DNA from: Mesorhizobium sp. 65-26
GTDB taxonomy: Bacteria; Pseudomonadota; Alphaproteobacteria; Rhizobiales; Rhizobiaceae
Length of the DNA: 64,000 nucleotides
Direction of reading: 5' to 3'
Assembly (NCBI GenBank): GCA_001899205.1
Contig: MKVL01000042.1
Coordinates: 223,978 to 287,977 of the forward strand
Position numbers and translations under genes: made by a program. Shown one piece after another: positions 1 to 8,530 of the stretch. The notes under the pieces were generated by a model, which saw nothing but the letters and a program-made list of their open reading frames with translations, had not been told where the DNA came from and did not search any database. Position 1 is the first letter of the stretch. Every line of letters starts with the position of its first letter.

Positions 1-1
1 C

Positions 2-913
2 GAGTTCCGTCCCGTCTTCATCGCCGGTGACGTGCAGACGCCCGGCAAATATCCGTTCGATCCCCAACTCACCGTGCTGAAGGCCCTGAGCCTTGCCGGC
101 GGCCTGCGCCGCTCAGACTCCGCCGGCCTTGGTGGTCCGCGCGACTTCATCAACGCGCAGGGCAACTACGATCTGCTGGTGGCGCAGCGGAACGGCCTTC
201 TGGCCCGGCGCGCGCGGCTGACCGCTGAGGCCGAGGGCAAGAACGCGATCGATTTTCCCGACGATCTCCGCAAGACCGATGCCGGACGCAAGCTGATGGG
301 CGACGAAACCGCGCTGATGGAGGCACGGGCAAAGCGGCTGCGGCTGCAGCTTTCCGGGCTCGATGACTTGAAGAAGCTGCTGCAGTCCGAGATCGAATCG
401 CTCACGCAGAAGATCGCCACCCAGAACCGGCAGCTCGACCTGGCTCGCCAGGAATTGAAGGGCCTCGGCAACCTGCAGGAGAAGGGGCTGGTGGCAAACC
501 AGCGCGTCCTGACGCTGGAGCAGAGCAACGCCGAGCTGGAAGGCAAGATCCTCGACATGGAGACGGCGAGCCTGCGCGCCAAGCAGGACATTGCCAAGGC
601 GACCCAGGATGGCACCACGCTGCAGAACGACCGCGACACCGAGATTGCGCAGGATCGACAGCAGACCGAGGCCGATCTCAATGAGATGGGCCTCAAGATG
701 GGCATGTATTCCGGCCTGATGACGGAGGCTCTCAGCAGGGCGCCCGAAGCCGCCGCCAGCGCGACGCCGGGTTCCGAGCCGATGGTGCACTACAAGATCG
801 TGCGCAGCACCAACGGCAAGTCCTCGGAGAGCGATGCCGCCGAGGATACGGCGGTTCTTCCGGGCGACGTCGTCAAGGTGGAGGTGACAGCGCCCCGCGT
901 GAACTCGAACTGA
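2..913 (+). CDS. Polysaccharide export protein, ExoF-like (5' partial)
   Basis: The reading frame is open from the left edge, so the start lies outside the window; 303 residues are visible. The first visible residues (FRPVFIAGDVQTPGKYPF) fit an SLBB-type domain of outer-membrane/periplasmic polysaccharide export proteins. A long Lys/Glu/Gln-rich stretch follows (about residues 55-235) that looks like an alpha-helical coiled coil, as in ExoF of rhizobia, where the Wza-like part carries a coiled-coil extension. The exoQ-like gene starts 30 bases downstream in the same direction, which supports a role in exopolysaccharide export and chain assembly across the envelope. The exact polymer cannot be told from the sequence. 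Confidence 0.82.
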   Translation, partial: EFRPVFIAGDVQTPGKYPFDPQLTVLKALSLAGGLRRSDSAGLGGPRDFINAQGNYDLLVAQRNGLLARRARLTAEAEGKNAIDFPDDLRKTDAGRKLMGDETALMEARAKRLRLQLSGLDDLKKLLQSEIESLTQKIATQNRQLDLARQELKGLGNLQEKGLVANQRVLTLEQSNAELEGKILDMETASLRAKQDIAKATQDGTTLQNDRDTEIAQDRQQTEADLNEMGLKMGMYSGLMTEALSRAPEAAASATPGSEPMVHYKIVRSTNGKSSESDAAEDTAVLPGDVVKVEVTAPRVNSN

Positions 914-943
914 CGTTCGCCGGCCGGGACGCGGAAAGGCGAA

Positions 944-2224
944 ATGAAGATACCGAAGGCCATCCTGGTCGATCCTCAGCGCAACCAGTTGTACGGTTGC
1001 GCGGCCGTCGCGCTATCCATTTTCGTCTTCGCCTATTCGACCCGGTTCGGGCAGGTTTCCATCCTTGCCTATTATGCGTGCTGGCTGCCGCTTCTGCTGG
1101 TCGACCACCGCCGCATCCTCGACGGGTACTGGCATTACCTGTGGGTGATCGCCTTCGCGGTCCTTGCCTGCCTGTCGGTGTTCTGGTCGGCCGCGCCGTC
1201 TGTCACGGCCCGTGCGTCGGTGCAGCTTCTGTCGCACGTGATCTGCGCGCTGATCGCGGCGCGCACCGTCAACACCCGTACGCTTACCCTCGGCGCCATG
1301 CTCGGCATCTGCGTGGTGCTGATGTTCTCCTTCGCGTTCGGGCAATACAGCTATGATCCGCTCGACGGTAATTACAGCTTCGTCGGCGCGTTCTCGTCGA
1401 AGAACCAGATCGGGTTGTTTTCCTCCCTCGGTATCCTTTTCGCCTTCGCCGCGCTCGTTATCCTGCGGGAGCGCGGCCTCTGGCGAATGCTGGCGCTCGC
1501 GTGTGCCGTCCTGTCGGCAGTGGCCCTCGTCAAGGCGCAATCGGCGACTTCGGTGCTTGCGATCATCGCGACTCTGGCCGTTCTTATCTGCCTGAAGATC
1601 ACGACGTGGTTCTCCCCGACGGCTCGCAAGGGAGCTCTCATTGCCGGACTGATGGTGGCCCTGGTGGCGGTGTTTGCCGCCGCCAGCCTCGGCGCGTCCG
1701 ACCTCGTTCTGGGCGCATTCGGCAAGGATTCGACGCTGACGGGGCGCACCTATCTGTGGAGCCAGGGGTGGGCGGCATCCTCGGACGCGCCGGTCTTCGG
1801 CGTCGGCTACCAGGCCTACTGGGTGCAGGGCTTCTCGGAAGCCGAAAGATTGTGGGCCGAGTTCTATATCGACACGCGCACCGGCTTTCATTTTCACAAC
1901 ACCTATATCGAGGTGTTGGTCGAACTGGGCGCCGTCGGCGTCCTGCTGATCGCCTTCCTGATGCTGCGCATCCCCTTCGGCCTGCTTCGGCGCCTGGCCA
2001 GCGCGCGCAACGATCCCGAAGCGCTCATTGCCTTTGGCATCGCCGTCATGTTCCTGGTGCGCTCCTTCGTCGAAGTGGACGTCCTCACGCCCTACGTCGT
2101 GGGCGGCTTCCTGTTCTACTACACGGCTGGGCTCCTTGCCTCGCCCCTGCGCTCACAGAACGCGACCGGTCGTGTCGATCACCACACCTTGGGCGGCTTC
2201 GTTCAGGCGGACGGGGCGGGATGA
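944..2224 (+). CDS. O-antigen ligase/polymerase family protein, ExoQ-like
   Basis: A 426-residue, very hydrophobic inner-membrane protein with about ten predicted membrane segments and a large periplasmic loop near the C-terminal third. The loop carries FGVGYQAYW and HFHNTYIEVLVELG, which match the conserved Wzy_C/O-antigen ligase signature containing the His-Asn pair. Proteins of this kind polymerise or ligate lipid-linked sugar repeats; ExoQ of Sinorhizobium is the closest named relative in this context. It follows the ExoF-like gene by 30 bases, probably as one transcript. The C-terminal tail after the last membrane helix is short and not recognisable. Confidence 0.85.
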   Translation: MKIPKAILVDPQRNQLYGCAAVALSIFVFAYSTRFGQVSILAYYACWLPLLLVDHRRILDGYWHYLWVIAFAVLACLSVFWSAAPSVTARASVQLLSHVICALIAARTVNTRTLTLGAMLGICVVLMFSFAFGQYSYDPLDGNYSFVGAFSSKNQIGLFSSLGILFAFAALVILRERGLWRMLALACAVLSAVALVKAQSATSVLAIIATLAVLICLKITTWFSPTARKGALIAGLMVALVAVFAAASLGASDLVLGAFGKDSTLTGRTYLWSQGWAASSDAPVFGVGYQAYWVQGFSEAERLWAEFYIDTRTGFHFHNTYIEVLVELGAVGVLLIAFLMLRIPFGLLRRLASARNDPEALIAFGIAVMFLVRSFVEVDVLTPYVVGGFLFYYTAGLLASPLRSQNATGRVDHHTLGGFVQADGAG

Positions 2225-2306
2225 ATCTGCTTCCTGGAATGCGGCATCCATCGGCCACAAACCGCTGTTAATGCAGGAAAAAGACGATTGAGGACGCCGT
2301 CGGTCG

Positions 2307-3233
2307 TCAGTTGAAGGCGGCGGCCATCAGCCTGCGATGCTCGTCGATCTCGGCGAAGAGCCAGTCGAGGAACTGGGTTATCCCCGGCTTGTTCGAGACG
2401 CCTGGCCGTTGATGCAGATAATAGCCGGCCGGATAGTCGTAGTAGATGTTGAAGGGCGCGACCAGCTTGCCCTGGTGCAGGAGATCCTGAGCCATGATGG
2501 TGTCGGCCAGCGCGATGCCGGTGCCGTTGGCCACCTCACGCATGATCAGCGTGCAGTCGTGCAGAACCGTGCCCGGCTTGCTGATGTCGCCGGCCACGGA
2601 GGCCTGCGCCAGCCACCGCTCCCATCTCCTTGTCTCGCATTCGTGGATAAGGTGATGGCCGAGCAGATCCTGCGGCGTCCCCAGTGGCCTCGGCCCGTCA
2701 AGAAGCGTTGGCGCGCAGACCGGGGTGAGCATTAGCGGAAGGACCAGCTTCAGTGCCGGGCTGGTCTTCTCGTTGAATTCGTCGACGATGGCGAGGTCGA
2801 AGTTCGAGCGCTTGCCCGACGCCGAAATTTCCAGATCGATCGAAGGATGCAACCGGCGGAAGGCCGGCAGGCGATCCGCGAGCCAGAGATTGAGGAAGGT
2901 GGGCTCGCACATCAGCCTGACGCGCCTTGCCTTCCGACTGCTCGCACCGTCGACAAGGCTGACATCCTCGGTAGCGCGTCGGATCGCCTCGAAGGCCTCC
3001 GACAGGCTGTGCGCGTAGTAGGAGCCCCTTGCTGTCAGGGTTATCTGCCGGAAGCTGCGCTCGAACAGTTCCTGGCCGAGGTTGGTTTCGAGCGAGCGGA
3101 TATGACGGCTGACCGCCGAGGGCGTGAGATGCAGTTCTTCCGCGGCATCCTTTACGCTGCCGAGGCGCGCGGCGGCTTCGAAGGCGCGCATACCGTTGAG
3201 TGAGGGCAGGATCATGGATCGACCATGATCCAT
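2307..3233 (-). CDS. LysR-family regulator, GcvA-like
   Basis: The N-terminus holds a winged helix-turn-helix typical of GcvA-type LysR proteins (LPSLNGMRAFEAAARLGSVK, then LTPSAVSRHIRSLE), followed by a periplasmic-binding-protein-like effector domain. I chose the ATG at 3233 (308 residues); a second ATG at 3215 would give MILPSLNG, closer to many family members, and a TTG at 3251 is also in frame. None has a strong ribosome-binding site. It is divergent from the peptide-degradation/uptake operon beginning at 3377, and LysR regulators commonly control the divergent neighbour, so it is inferred to respond to a peptide or amino-acid signal. Two inverted repeats lie over its start region. Confidence 0.88.
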   Translation of the reverse strand: MDHGRSMILPSLNGMRAFEAAARLGSVKDAAEELHLTPSAVSRHIRSLETNLGQELFERSFRQITLTARGSYYAHSLSEAFEAIRRATEDVSLVDGASSRKARRVRLMCEPTFLNLWLADRLPAFRRLHPSIDLEISASGKRSNFDLAIVDEFNEKTSPALKLVLPLMLTPVCAPTLLDGPRPLGTPQDLLGHHLIHECETRRWERWLAQASVAGDISKPGTVLHDCTLIMREVANGTGIALADTIMAQDLLHQGKLVAPFNIYYDYPAGYYLHQRPGVSNKPGITQFLDWLFAEIDEHRRLMAAAFN

Positions 3234-3255
3234 CGATTGAGTTTTTGTCAATCGA
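3209..3255. promoter_or_regulatory. Two adjacent inverted repeats at the lysR start
   Basis: GGATCATGG-ATCGA-CCATGATCC (3209-3231) has perfect 9-base arms. TCGATTGA-N7-TCAATCGA (3233-3255) has perfect 8-base arms. Together they cover the alternative start codons of the lysR gene and sit 120-170 bases from the divergent aminopeptidase gene. They may be operator elements for autoregulation; the first one overlaps codons, so coding constraint is an alternative explanation. Confidence 0.45.
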
Positions 3256-3376
3256 AGCGGACGAAATTGGCGTTTGAACAGACGCTCCCTTTTTTGAATA
3301 TCGAAATCAGCAAAATGCGCGGCTCGGAAGCGGATTTCCGGGCCCGTCCCAGTAGTGGCAAGGGTAAAGGCTGTTC

Positions 3377-4915
3377 ATGCCCCAGACTCCAGTGACCGTT
3401 TTCGAAACCATCGCCGATCTTCCCGATGACGCTCCGGTCATCGTGATCCTCAAGGCGGGTAGCCAGGGTTTTGGGGAAAGGGCACGGGCACTGGATACGA
3501 AGACGGCGGGCGCTCTGTCGCGTGCCTGCGCCGCTCCCGGCTTTTCCGGCAAGAGCGGCGAATGCCTCGACATCGTTGCTCCGCACGGGCTGGCGTCGCG
3601 CCGCGTCATCGTCCTGGGGCTCGGCGATCCGGCTGCCTTGACGTCGCTTTCAGCTGCGCGCGCCGGCGCCGATCTGGCTGCCTTCCTGGAAAAGAAGGGT
3701 GAGAGCGCCGCTGTCATCGCCTTCGACACGGTCGGCAGCGCGGCTGTCTCGGAGGAAGAGCTCGCCTGTCGGCTTGCGCTCGGCATACGCCTGAAGCGAT
3801 ACCGTTTCGATCTGCGCAACACGCGTCCCGGCGCCTCCTCCGAGGCTGGCTGGGTCATCGGGCTTGTCGGATTGCCGGAGACGGCGCGCGGTGCGGGGCT
3901 GACGCGCATCAACGCCATCGCCGACGGTGTCGAATTCGCCCGCACGCTGGTGAACCTGCCGCCAAACATCCTGCACCCCGACAGTTTCCTCGATCATCTC
4001 GCGCCCCTGCGCGAGGCCGGCATTGAGATCGAGACCCTGGATGAAGCGGAGTTGAAGCGGCTGGGCATGAACGCCTTGCTGGCGGTCGGGTCCGCGTCCA
4101 TGCATCCGCCCCGTATCGTCGTGTTGCGCTATCGGGGAAAGAACGGCTCCGACGCGCCGCTTGCCTTCGTCGGCAAGGGTGTCTGCTTCGATGCTGGCGG
4201 CCTGTGCATCAAGACCGGGCCGCAGATGTTCGATATGAAGGGTGACATGGCCGGCGCGGCGGCCGTCGCCGGCCTGTTGCTGGCGCTCGCCCGGCAAGGC
4301 AGCAAGGTCGACGCCGTCGGCGTGCTCGGCATCGCCGAGAACATGCTGTCCGGCAAGTCGTACAAATCGGGCGACGTCATCACCACCCTGTCTGGGCAGA
4401 CGGTCGAGGTGTTCGACACCGATTGCGAAGGCCGCATGCTGTTGGCCGATTGCCTCTACTACACGGCAACGCGCTTCAAGCCGTCCGCGATCGTGGACCT
4501 GGCGACGTTGACCTATTCGGTCATGCGTGGGCTGGGCAGCATCTTTGCCGGTCTGTTCAGCACCGATGACACCATCGCCTCCGGCATGATCGCCGCCGGC
4601 GAGGCGGTCGGCGAGCGGTTCTGGCGCATGCCGCTCGACCACGCCTATGACGAGGGGCTGCAATCGCCGTTGGCCGACCTGCGTCAGCACGCGCGCAATC
4701 TCGAGGATGGCGACGCGCCTTACGCGGCCGCGTTCCTGCGCCATTTCACGGACAACAGGCCTTGGGTGCATCTCGATATCGCCGGCAAGGAATTGTCCGA
4801 GACCGACGGTCCGATGGCGCGCCAGGGTGGCGTCGGCTTCGGTGTGCAGATGCTCGAAAGGTGGGTTGGCGCGGTGGAAGCGGGCAATCAGCGGATTGGT
4901 GAGGTGGGACGTTGA
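3377..4915 (+). CDS. M17 leucyl aminopeptidase family protein
   Basis: A 512-residue cytosolic zinc/manganese aminopeptidase that removes N-terminal residues from short peptides. The C-terminal catalytic domain contains FVGKGVCFDAGG (about residue 264 on), CIKTG, then MKGDMAGAAAV, supplying the Lys, Asp, Lys and Asp of the two-metal centre. DTDCEGRMLLAD (about residues 347-358) corresponds to the usual NTDAEGR motif with Asn to Asp and Ala to Cys changes; the metal ligands Asp and Glu and the Arg are kept. The N-terminal macro-like domain is present, so length is normal. It is the first gene of an operon, its stop overlapping the next start, with peptide hydrolase and peptide importer genes. 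Confidence 0.92.
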   Translation: MPQTPVTVFETIADLPDDAPVIVILKAGSQGFGERARALDTKTAGALSRACAAPGFSGKSGECLDIVAPHGLASRRVIVLGLGDPAALTSLSAARAGADLAAFLEKKGESAAVIAFDTVGSAAVSEEELACRLALGIRLKRYRFDLRNTRPGASSEAGWVIGLVGLPETARGAGLTRINAIADGVEFARTLVNLPPNILHPDSFLDHLAPLREAGIEIETLDEAELKRLGMNALLAVGSASMHPPRIVVLRYRGKNGSDAPLAFVGKGVCFDAGGLCIKTGPQMFDMKGDMAGAAAVAGLLLALARQGSKVDAVGVLGIAENMLSGKSYKSGDVITTLSGQTVEVFDTDCEGRMLLADCLYYTATRFKPSAIVDLATLTYSVMRGLGSIFAGLFSTDDTIASGMIAAGEAVGERFWRMPLDHAYDEGLQSPLADLRQHARNLEDGDAPYAAAFLRHFTDNRPWVHLDIAGKELSETDGPMARQGGVGFGVQMLERWVGAVEAGNQRIGEVGR

Positions 4916-5814
4916 CGTCGATCAGCAGCAGGGAAGGGCGCGCCGGCTTCGGCGCCTACGAAACCTGGTATCGGATTTCGGGAGACCTGGGAGCGGGCAA
5001 GCCGCCGGTGGTGATCCTGCATGGTGGCCCTGGCGTGGCGCACAACTATGTCGATTCCTACAAGTTGCTGGCGTTGCAGGGCCGCGCCGTCATCCACTAC
5101 GATCAGATCGGCTGCGGCAATTCCACCTTGCTGCCGGAAAAGGGGGCGGATTTCTGGACGCCGCAGCTCTTCATCGACGAGCTTGAGAATCTCGTCGATC
5201 ACCTTGGTATCCGCCCGGCCTTCCATGTTCTCGGGCAGAGTTGGGGCGGGATGCTGGGCGCCGAATACGGCGTGACGCGCCCGAAAGGGCTGAAATCGCT
5301 GACCATCGCCAATTCGCCGGCTTCGATGAAGTTGTGGGTCGAGGAAGCCAACCGGCTTCGCGCGGATATGCCCGTGGAGATACAGGACGCGTTGAACCGG
5401 CATGAGAAGGCCGGCACGACCAGCGACCCGGAATATCAGCAGGCGACGATGGCCTTCTACGAGCGGCATGTCTGCCGCGTCGTGCCGTTCCCGCCGGAGG
5501 TCACGGAGACCTTCGAACAGGTGGCGCGCAACCCCACCGTCTACAACGTGATGAACGGGCCGAACGAGTTCTTCGTCATCGGCACGCTGAAGACGTGGAG
5601 CATCATCGACCGTCTGCCTGCGATCGAGGTGCCGACCCTGATCATCTCCGGCCGCCATGACGAGGCGACGCCGGCGACCGTCCAACCCTACAAGGACGGC
5701 ATCAAGGGCTCCCGCTGGGAGATATTCGAGCACTCCAGCCACATGCCGCATGTGGAGGAGAAGGAAAAATGCATGCAGGTCGTGGGCGCCTTCCTCGACC
5801 AGCACGATTTCTAG
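4912..5814 (+). CDS. Proline iminopeptidase-family alpha/beta hydrolase
   Basis: 300 residues, read from a TTG that overlaps the aminopeptidase stop codon, indicating translational coupling. VILHGGPGVAHNYV is the oxyanion-hole HGGPG motif typical of proline iminopeptidases; GQSWGG gives the nucleophile (about Ser110), SGRHDEATP the acid (about Asp250), and SSHMPH the His (about 277). The family cleaves N-terminal proline, or in some members amino-acid amides and esters, so exact specificity is open. With the preceding M17 enzyme and following importer, a role in breaking down imported proline-containing peptides is a reasonable inference. Confidence 0.88.
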   Translation: MTSISSREGRAGFGAYETWYRISGDLGAGKPPVVILHGGPGVAHNYVDSYKLLALQGRAVIHYDQIGCGNSTLLPEKGADFWTPQLFIDELENLVDHLGIRPAFHVLGQSWGGMLGAEYGVTRPKGLKSLTIANSPASMKLWVEEANRLRADMPVEIQDALNRHEKAGTTSDPEYQQATMAFYERHVCRVVPFPPEVTETFEQVARNPTVYNVMNGPNEFFVIGTLKTWSIIDRLPAIEVPTLIISGRHDEATPATVQPYKDGIKGSRWEIFEHSSHMPHVEEKEKCMQVVGAFLDQHDF

Positions 5815-5828
5815 AAAAGGGGAACGAT

Positions 5829-7490
5829 ATGAAGAAGATACTCTTGGCGGCCGTCGCCGCATCCGTATTTACCTGGGCTGGACAGGCACCTGCCAGCGCT
5901 GAATATCTCAAGGAGCACAGGGGCGGCACAATGCGCCTGCTGGCACGCTCGGCGGCCGGAACGCTCGACCCGCACATCAACTACACCCTGCAGTACTGGC
6001 AGATCTTCCAGCCGCTCTATGACGGGCTCGTCGCCTTCCGCAAGGCCGACGGCAAGGACGGCTTCAAGATCGTCGCCGACCTCGCCGAGGACATGCCCCA
6101 GGTGAGCGACGACGGCAAAACCTTCACCTTCAAGCTGCGCAAGGACATCAAGTTCGCCAACGGGCAGGATGTGACCGTCAAGGACGTGGTGGCGTCGTTC
6201 CAGCGCATCTTCAAGGTGTCCGGTCCGACTTCCGGCACCTTCTATTCCGGCATCGTGGGCGCCGACAAATGTCTCGCCGACACCAAGAGCTGCACCCTGG
6301 AAGGCGGCGTGACCGGCGACGAAGCCGCCGGCACGGTAACGATCAAGATCACCAAGCCCGATGCCGAGTTCATCGACAAGCTTGCCATGCCGCATGCGGT
6401 GATCCTGCCGGCCGGCACGCCGACGGAAGATGTCGGCTCCAACCCGATTCCCGGCACCGGCGCCTACATGATTTCGGCCTACGACCCGAACAAGGGCATG
6501 ACGATGGTGCGCAATCCTCATTTCAAGCAGTGGAGCGAGGAAGCCCAGCCGGACGGCTACCCGGACGTCGTGCAGTATGATTTCGGCCTTACCGAGGAAG
6601 CCGCCGTCACCGCCATCCAGAAGGGCGAGGCGGACTGGATGTTCGACCAGCCGCCGACCGACCGTCTCGTGGAGCTCGGCACCAAGTACATGGACCAGGT
6701 GCACATCTCGCCGCTGACGGCCTGGTGGTACGCGCCGCTCAACACGCGGCTGGCGCCGTTCGACAACGAGAAGGCGCGGCAGGCGGTGGCCTATGCGGTG
6801 GACCGCAACACGCTGGTCAACCTGTTCGGCGGCAAGGTGCTGGCCTCGCCGGTCTGCCAGGTGCTGCCGCCGGATTTCCCCGGCCATGTGGACTATTGCC
6901 CGTTCACCAAGAACCCCGGCGCCAAGTGGTCCGGGACCGACGTCGAGAAGGCCAAGCAGTTGGTCGAGGAATCCGGTACCAAGGGCCAGAAGGTCACGGT
7001 GATCGTCGAGGATACCGCCGTGTCGCGGGCCATCGGCGTCTACCTGCAGAGCGTGCTGACCACCATTGGCTACCAGGCCGACGTGAAGCCGATCTCGCCG
7101 AACCTGCAGTTCACCTACATCCAGAACACCAACAACAAGGTGCAGATGTCGGTCAGCCAGTGGTACCAGGACTATCCGGCTGCCTCGAACTTCCTCAACA
7201 TCCTGTTCGGTTGCGACAGCTTCCGCGAGGGCTCCGACGCATCGGTCAACATCTCCGGCTTCTGCGACAAGGACATCGATGCCAAGATGAAGCAGGCGAT
7301 GGACCTTGGCGTGACCGACCAGGAGGCCGCCAACAAGCTGTGGGCCGAGGTCGACAAGGAGGTCACCGACAAGGCAGGCGCCGTGGCGCTGTTCACGCCC
7401 AAGCATGTCGATTTCGTCAGCAAGCGTCTCGGCAACTTCAAGTTCAACGCCCAGTTCTACTGGATCGTCACCCAGGCCTGGGTGCAGTGA
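5829..7490 (+). CDS. Peptide ABC transporter substrate-binding protein (family 5)
   Basis: 553 residues starting at an ATG preceded by GGGGAA at good spacing; the frame is open further upstream but that part overlaps the previous gene. A Sec signal peptide (MKKILLAAVAASVFTWAG, cleavage after ASA) is followed by a family-5 extracellular solute-binding domain, e.g. TLDPHINYTLQYWQIFQPLYDG and YAVDRNTLVNLFGG. These periplasmic proteins bind di- or oligopeptides and related solutes and deliver them to a DppB/C-type permease. It is the first of five transporter genes and sits 14 bases after the hydrolase gene. Confidence 0.93.
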   Translation: MKKILLAAVAASVFTWAGQAPASAEYLKEHRGGTMRLLARSAAGTLDPHINYTLQYWQIFQPLYDGLVAFRKADGKDGFKIVADLAEDMPQVSDDGKTFTFKLRKDIKFANGQDVTVKDVVASFQRIFKVSGPTSGTFYSGIVGADKCLADTKSCTLEGGVTGDEAAGTVTIKITKPDAEFIDKLAMPHAVILPAGTPTEDVGSNPIPGTGAYMISAYDPNKGMTMVRNPHFKQWSEEAQPDGYPDVVQYDFGLTEEAAVTAIQKGEADWMFDQPPTDRLVELGTKYMDQVHISPLTAWWYAPLNTRLAPFDNEKARQAVAYAVDRNTLVNLFGGKVLASPVCQVLPPDFPGHVDYCPFTKNPGAKWSGTDVEKAKQLVEESGTKGQKVTVIVEDTAVSRAIGVYLQSVLTTIGYQADVKPISPNLQFTYIQNTNNKVQMSVSQWYQDYPAASNFLNILFGCDSFREGSDASVNISGFCDKDIDAKMKQAMDLGVTDQEAANKLWAEVDKEVTDKAGAVALFTPKHVDFVSKRLGNFKFNAQFYWIVTQAWVQ

Positions 7491-7513
7491 TGACGCACTG
7501 ACGGATCACGTTC

Positions 7514-8530
7514 GTGTCGACTGACGTCGTAGCCATGCCGCGCAAGACGCGAGGGCCCTGGGCTCTCGCTCTTGCGAAGCTGACGAGAAACAGGGCCGCC
7601 ATGGCGGCCCTGATCCTCTTTCTCCTCATCGTTGCCGCCTGCCTCAGCGCGCCGCTCTACGCACGCTGGGCCGGCGTCGATCCCTTCACGTCGACGCTCG
7701 ACGCCGTGATCCAGATCGACGGGCAGGACGTGCCCGTGATGGAGCAGTCGACGGAGGGGCTGGGGCTCGGTTACACGCCGCTCGGGCCGACGTGGCGGCT
7801 CGGCAACTATTTCCTGGGCGCGGACAATCAGGGCCGCGACGTCATGGCGCGACTGCTTTATGGCGGGCTCAACTCGCTGCTCATTTCTGCGGCGGCGACG
7901 GTGCTGACGCTGATCCTCGGCACGTCGGCGGGCCTGGTAGCCGGCTATTTCGGCGGCGTGACGGATACGGTCTTGTCACGCTTCCTCGACATTCTTTGGG
8001 CCTTCCCGATCTATCTCCTGGCGATCTCGCTTTCCATCGTGACGATTGCCCAAGGCATTTCCATAGGGCCGATAACAATCGAGTCCGGCAGCCTGTGGCT
8101 GCCCGTCATCATCATCGGCATCGTCTACGTGCCCTATGTGGCCAGGCCCATTCGCGGGCAGGTGCTGTCGCTGCGCAACAGCGAATTCGTCCTGGCCGCG
8201 ATCAATCTCGGCGTGCCCGGCCATCGCATCCTGTGGCGCGATATCCTGCCCAACATCACCACCACGCTCATCGTCTTCGTGCCGCTGATGATGGCGCTGA
8301 ACATGCTGACGGAATCGGCGCTGTCGTTCCTGTCCATCGGCGTGCAGCCGCCGGACGCGAGCTGGGGCACGATCATCCAGGACGGACAGGCGCTGCTTTA
8401 CACCCGTCCGATAGTGGCACTGGCGCCCGGCATCGCGATTGCCATCTCGGTTATGGCGCTCAATGTCTTCGGCGACGGTCTGCGCGATGCGCTCGATCCG
8501 CGCTCCAAGGTACGGCTGGGGCGCGACTGA
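7514..8530 (+). CDS. Peptide ABC transporter permease, DppC/OppC type
   Basis: 338 residues from a GTG start. Six membrane segments are predicted, with a long periplasmic insertion after the first helix (about residues 55-100). GADNQGRDVMARLLYGG is the signature preceding helix 2 in OppC/DppC proteins, and the cytoplasmic EAA loop region is visible around INLGVPGHRILWRDILPN. It forms the inner-membrane channel with the next gene; its stop overlaps that start (ATGA). The gene order here is C then B, the reverse of the common dppBC order. Confidence 0.92.
   Translation: MSTDVVAMPRKTRGPWALALAKLTRNRAAMAALILFLLIVAACLSAPLYARWAGVDPFTSTLDAVIQIDGQDVPVMEQSTEGLGLGYTPLGPTWRLGNYFLGADNQGRDVMARLLYGGLNSLLISAAATVLTLILGTSAGLVAGYFGGVTDTVLSRFLDILWAFPIYLLAISLSIVTIAQGISIGPITIESGSLWLPVIIIGIVYVPYVARPIRGQVLSLRNSEFVLAAINLGVPGHRILWRDILPNITTTLIVFVPLMMALNMLTESALSFLSIGVQPPDASWGTIIQDGQALLYTRPIVALAPGIAIAISVMALNVFGDGLRDALDPRSKVRLGRD

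Noticed and set aside
5811-7406. 531-codon minus-strand open frame opposite the peptide-binding protein
   Set aside because: Composition (His/Val/Leu/Gly/Arg repeats) is typical of antisense frames in GC-rich DNA; the plus strand encodes a complete family-5 protein.
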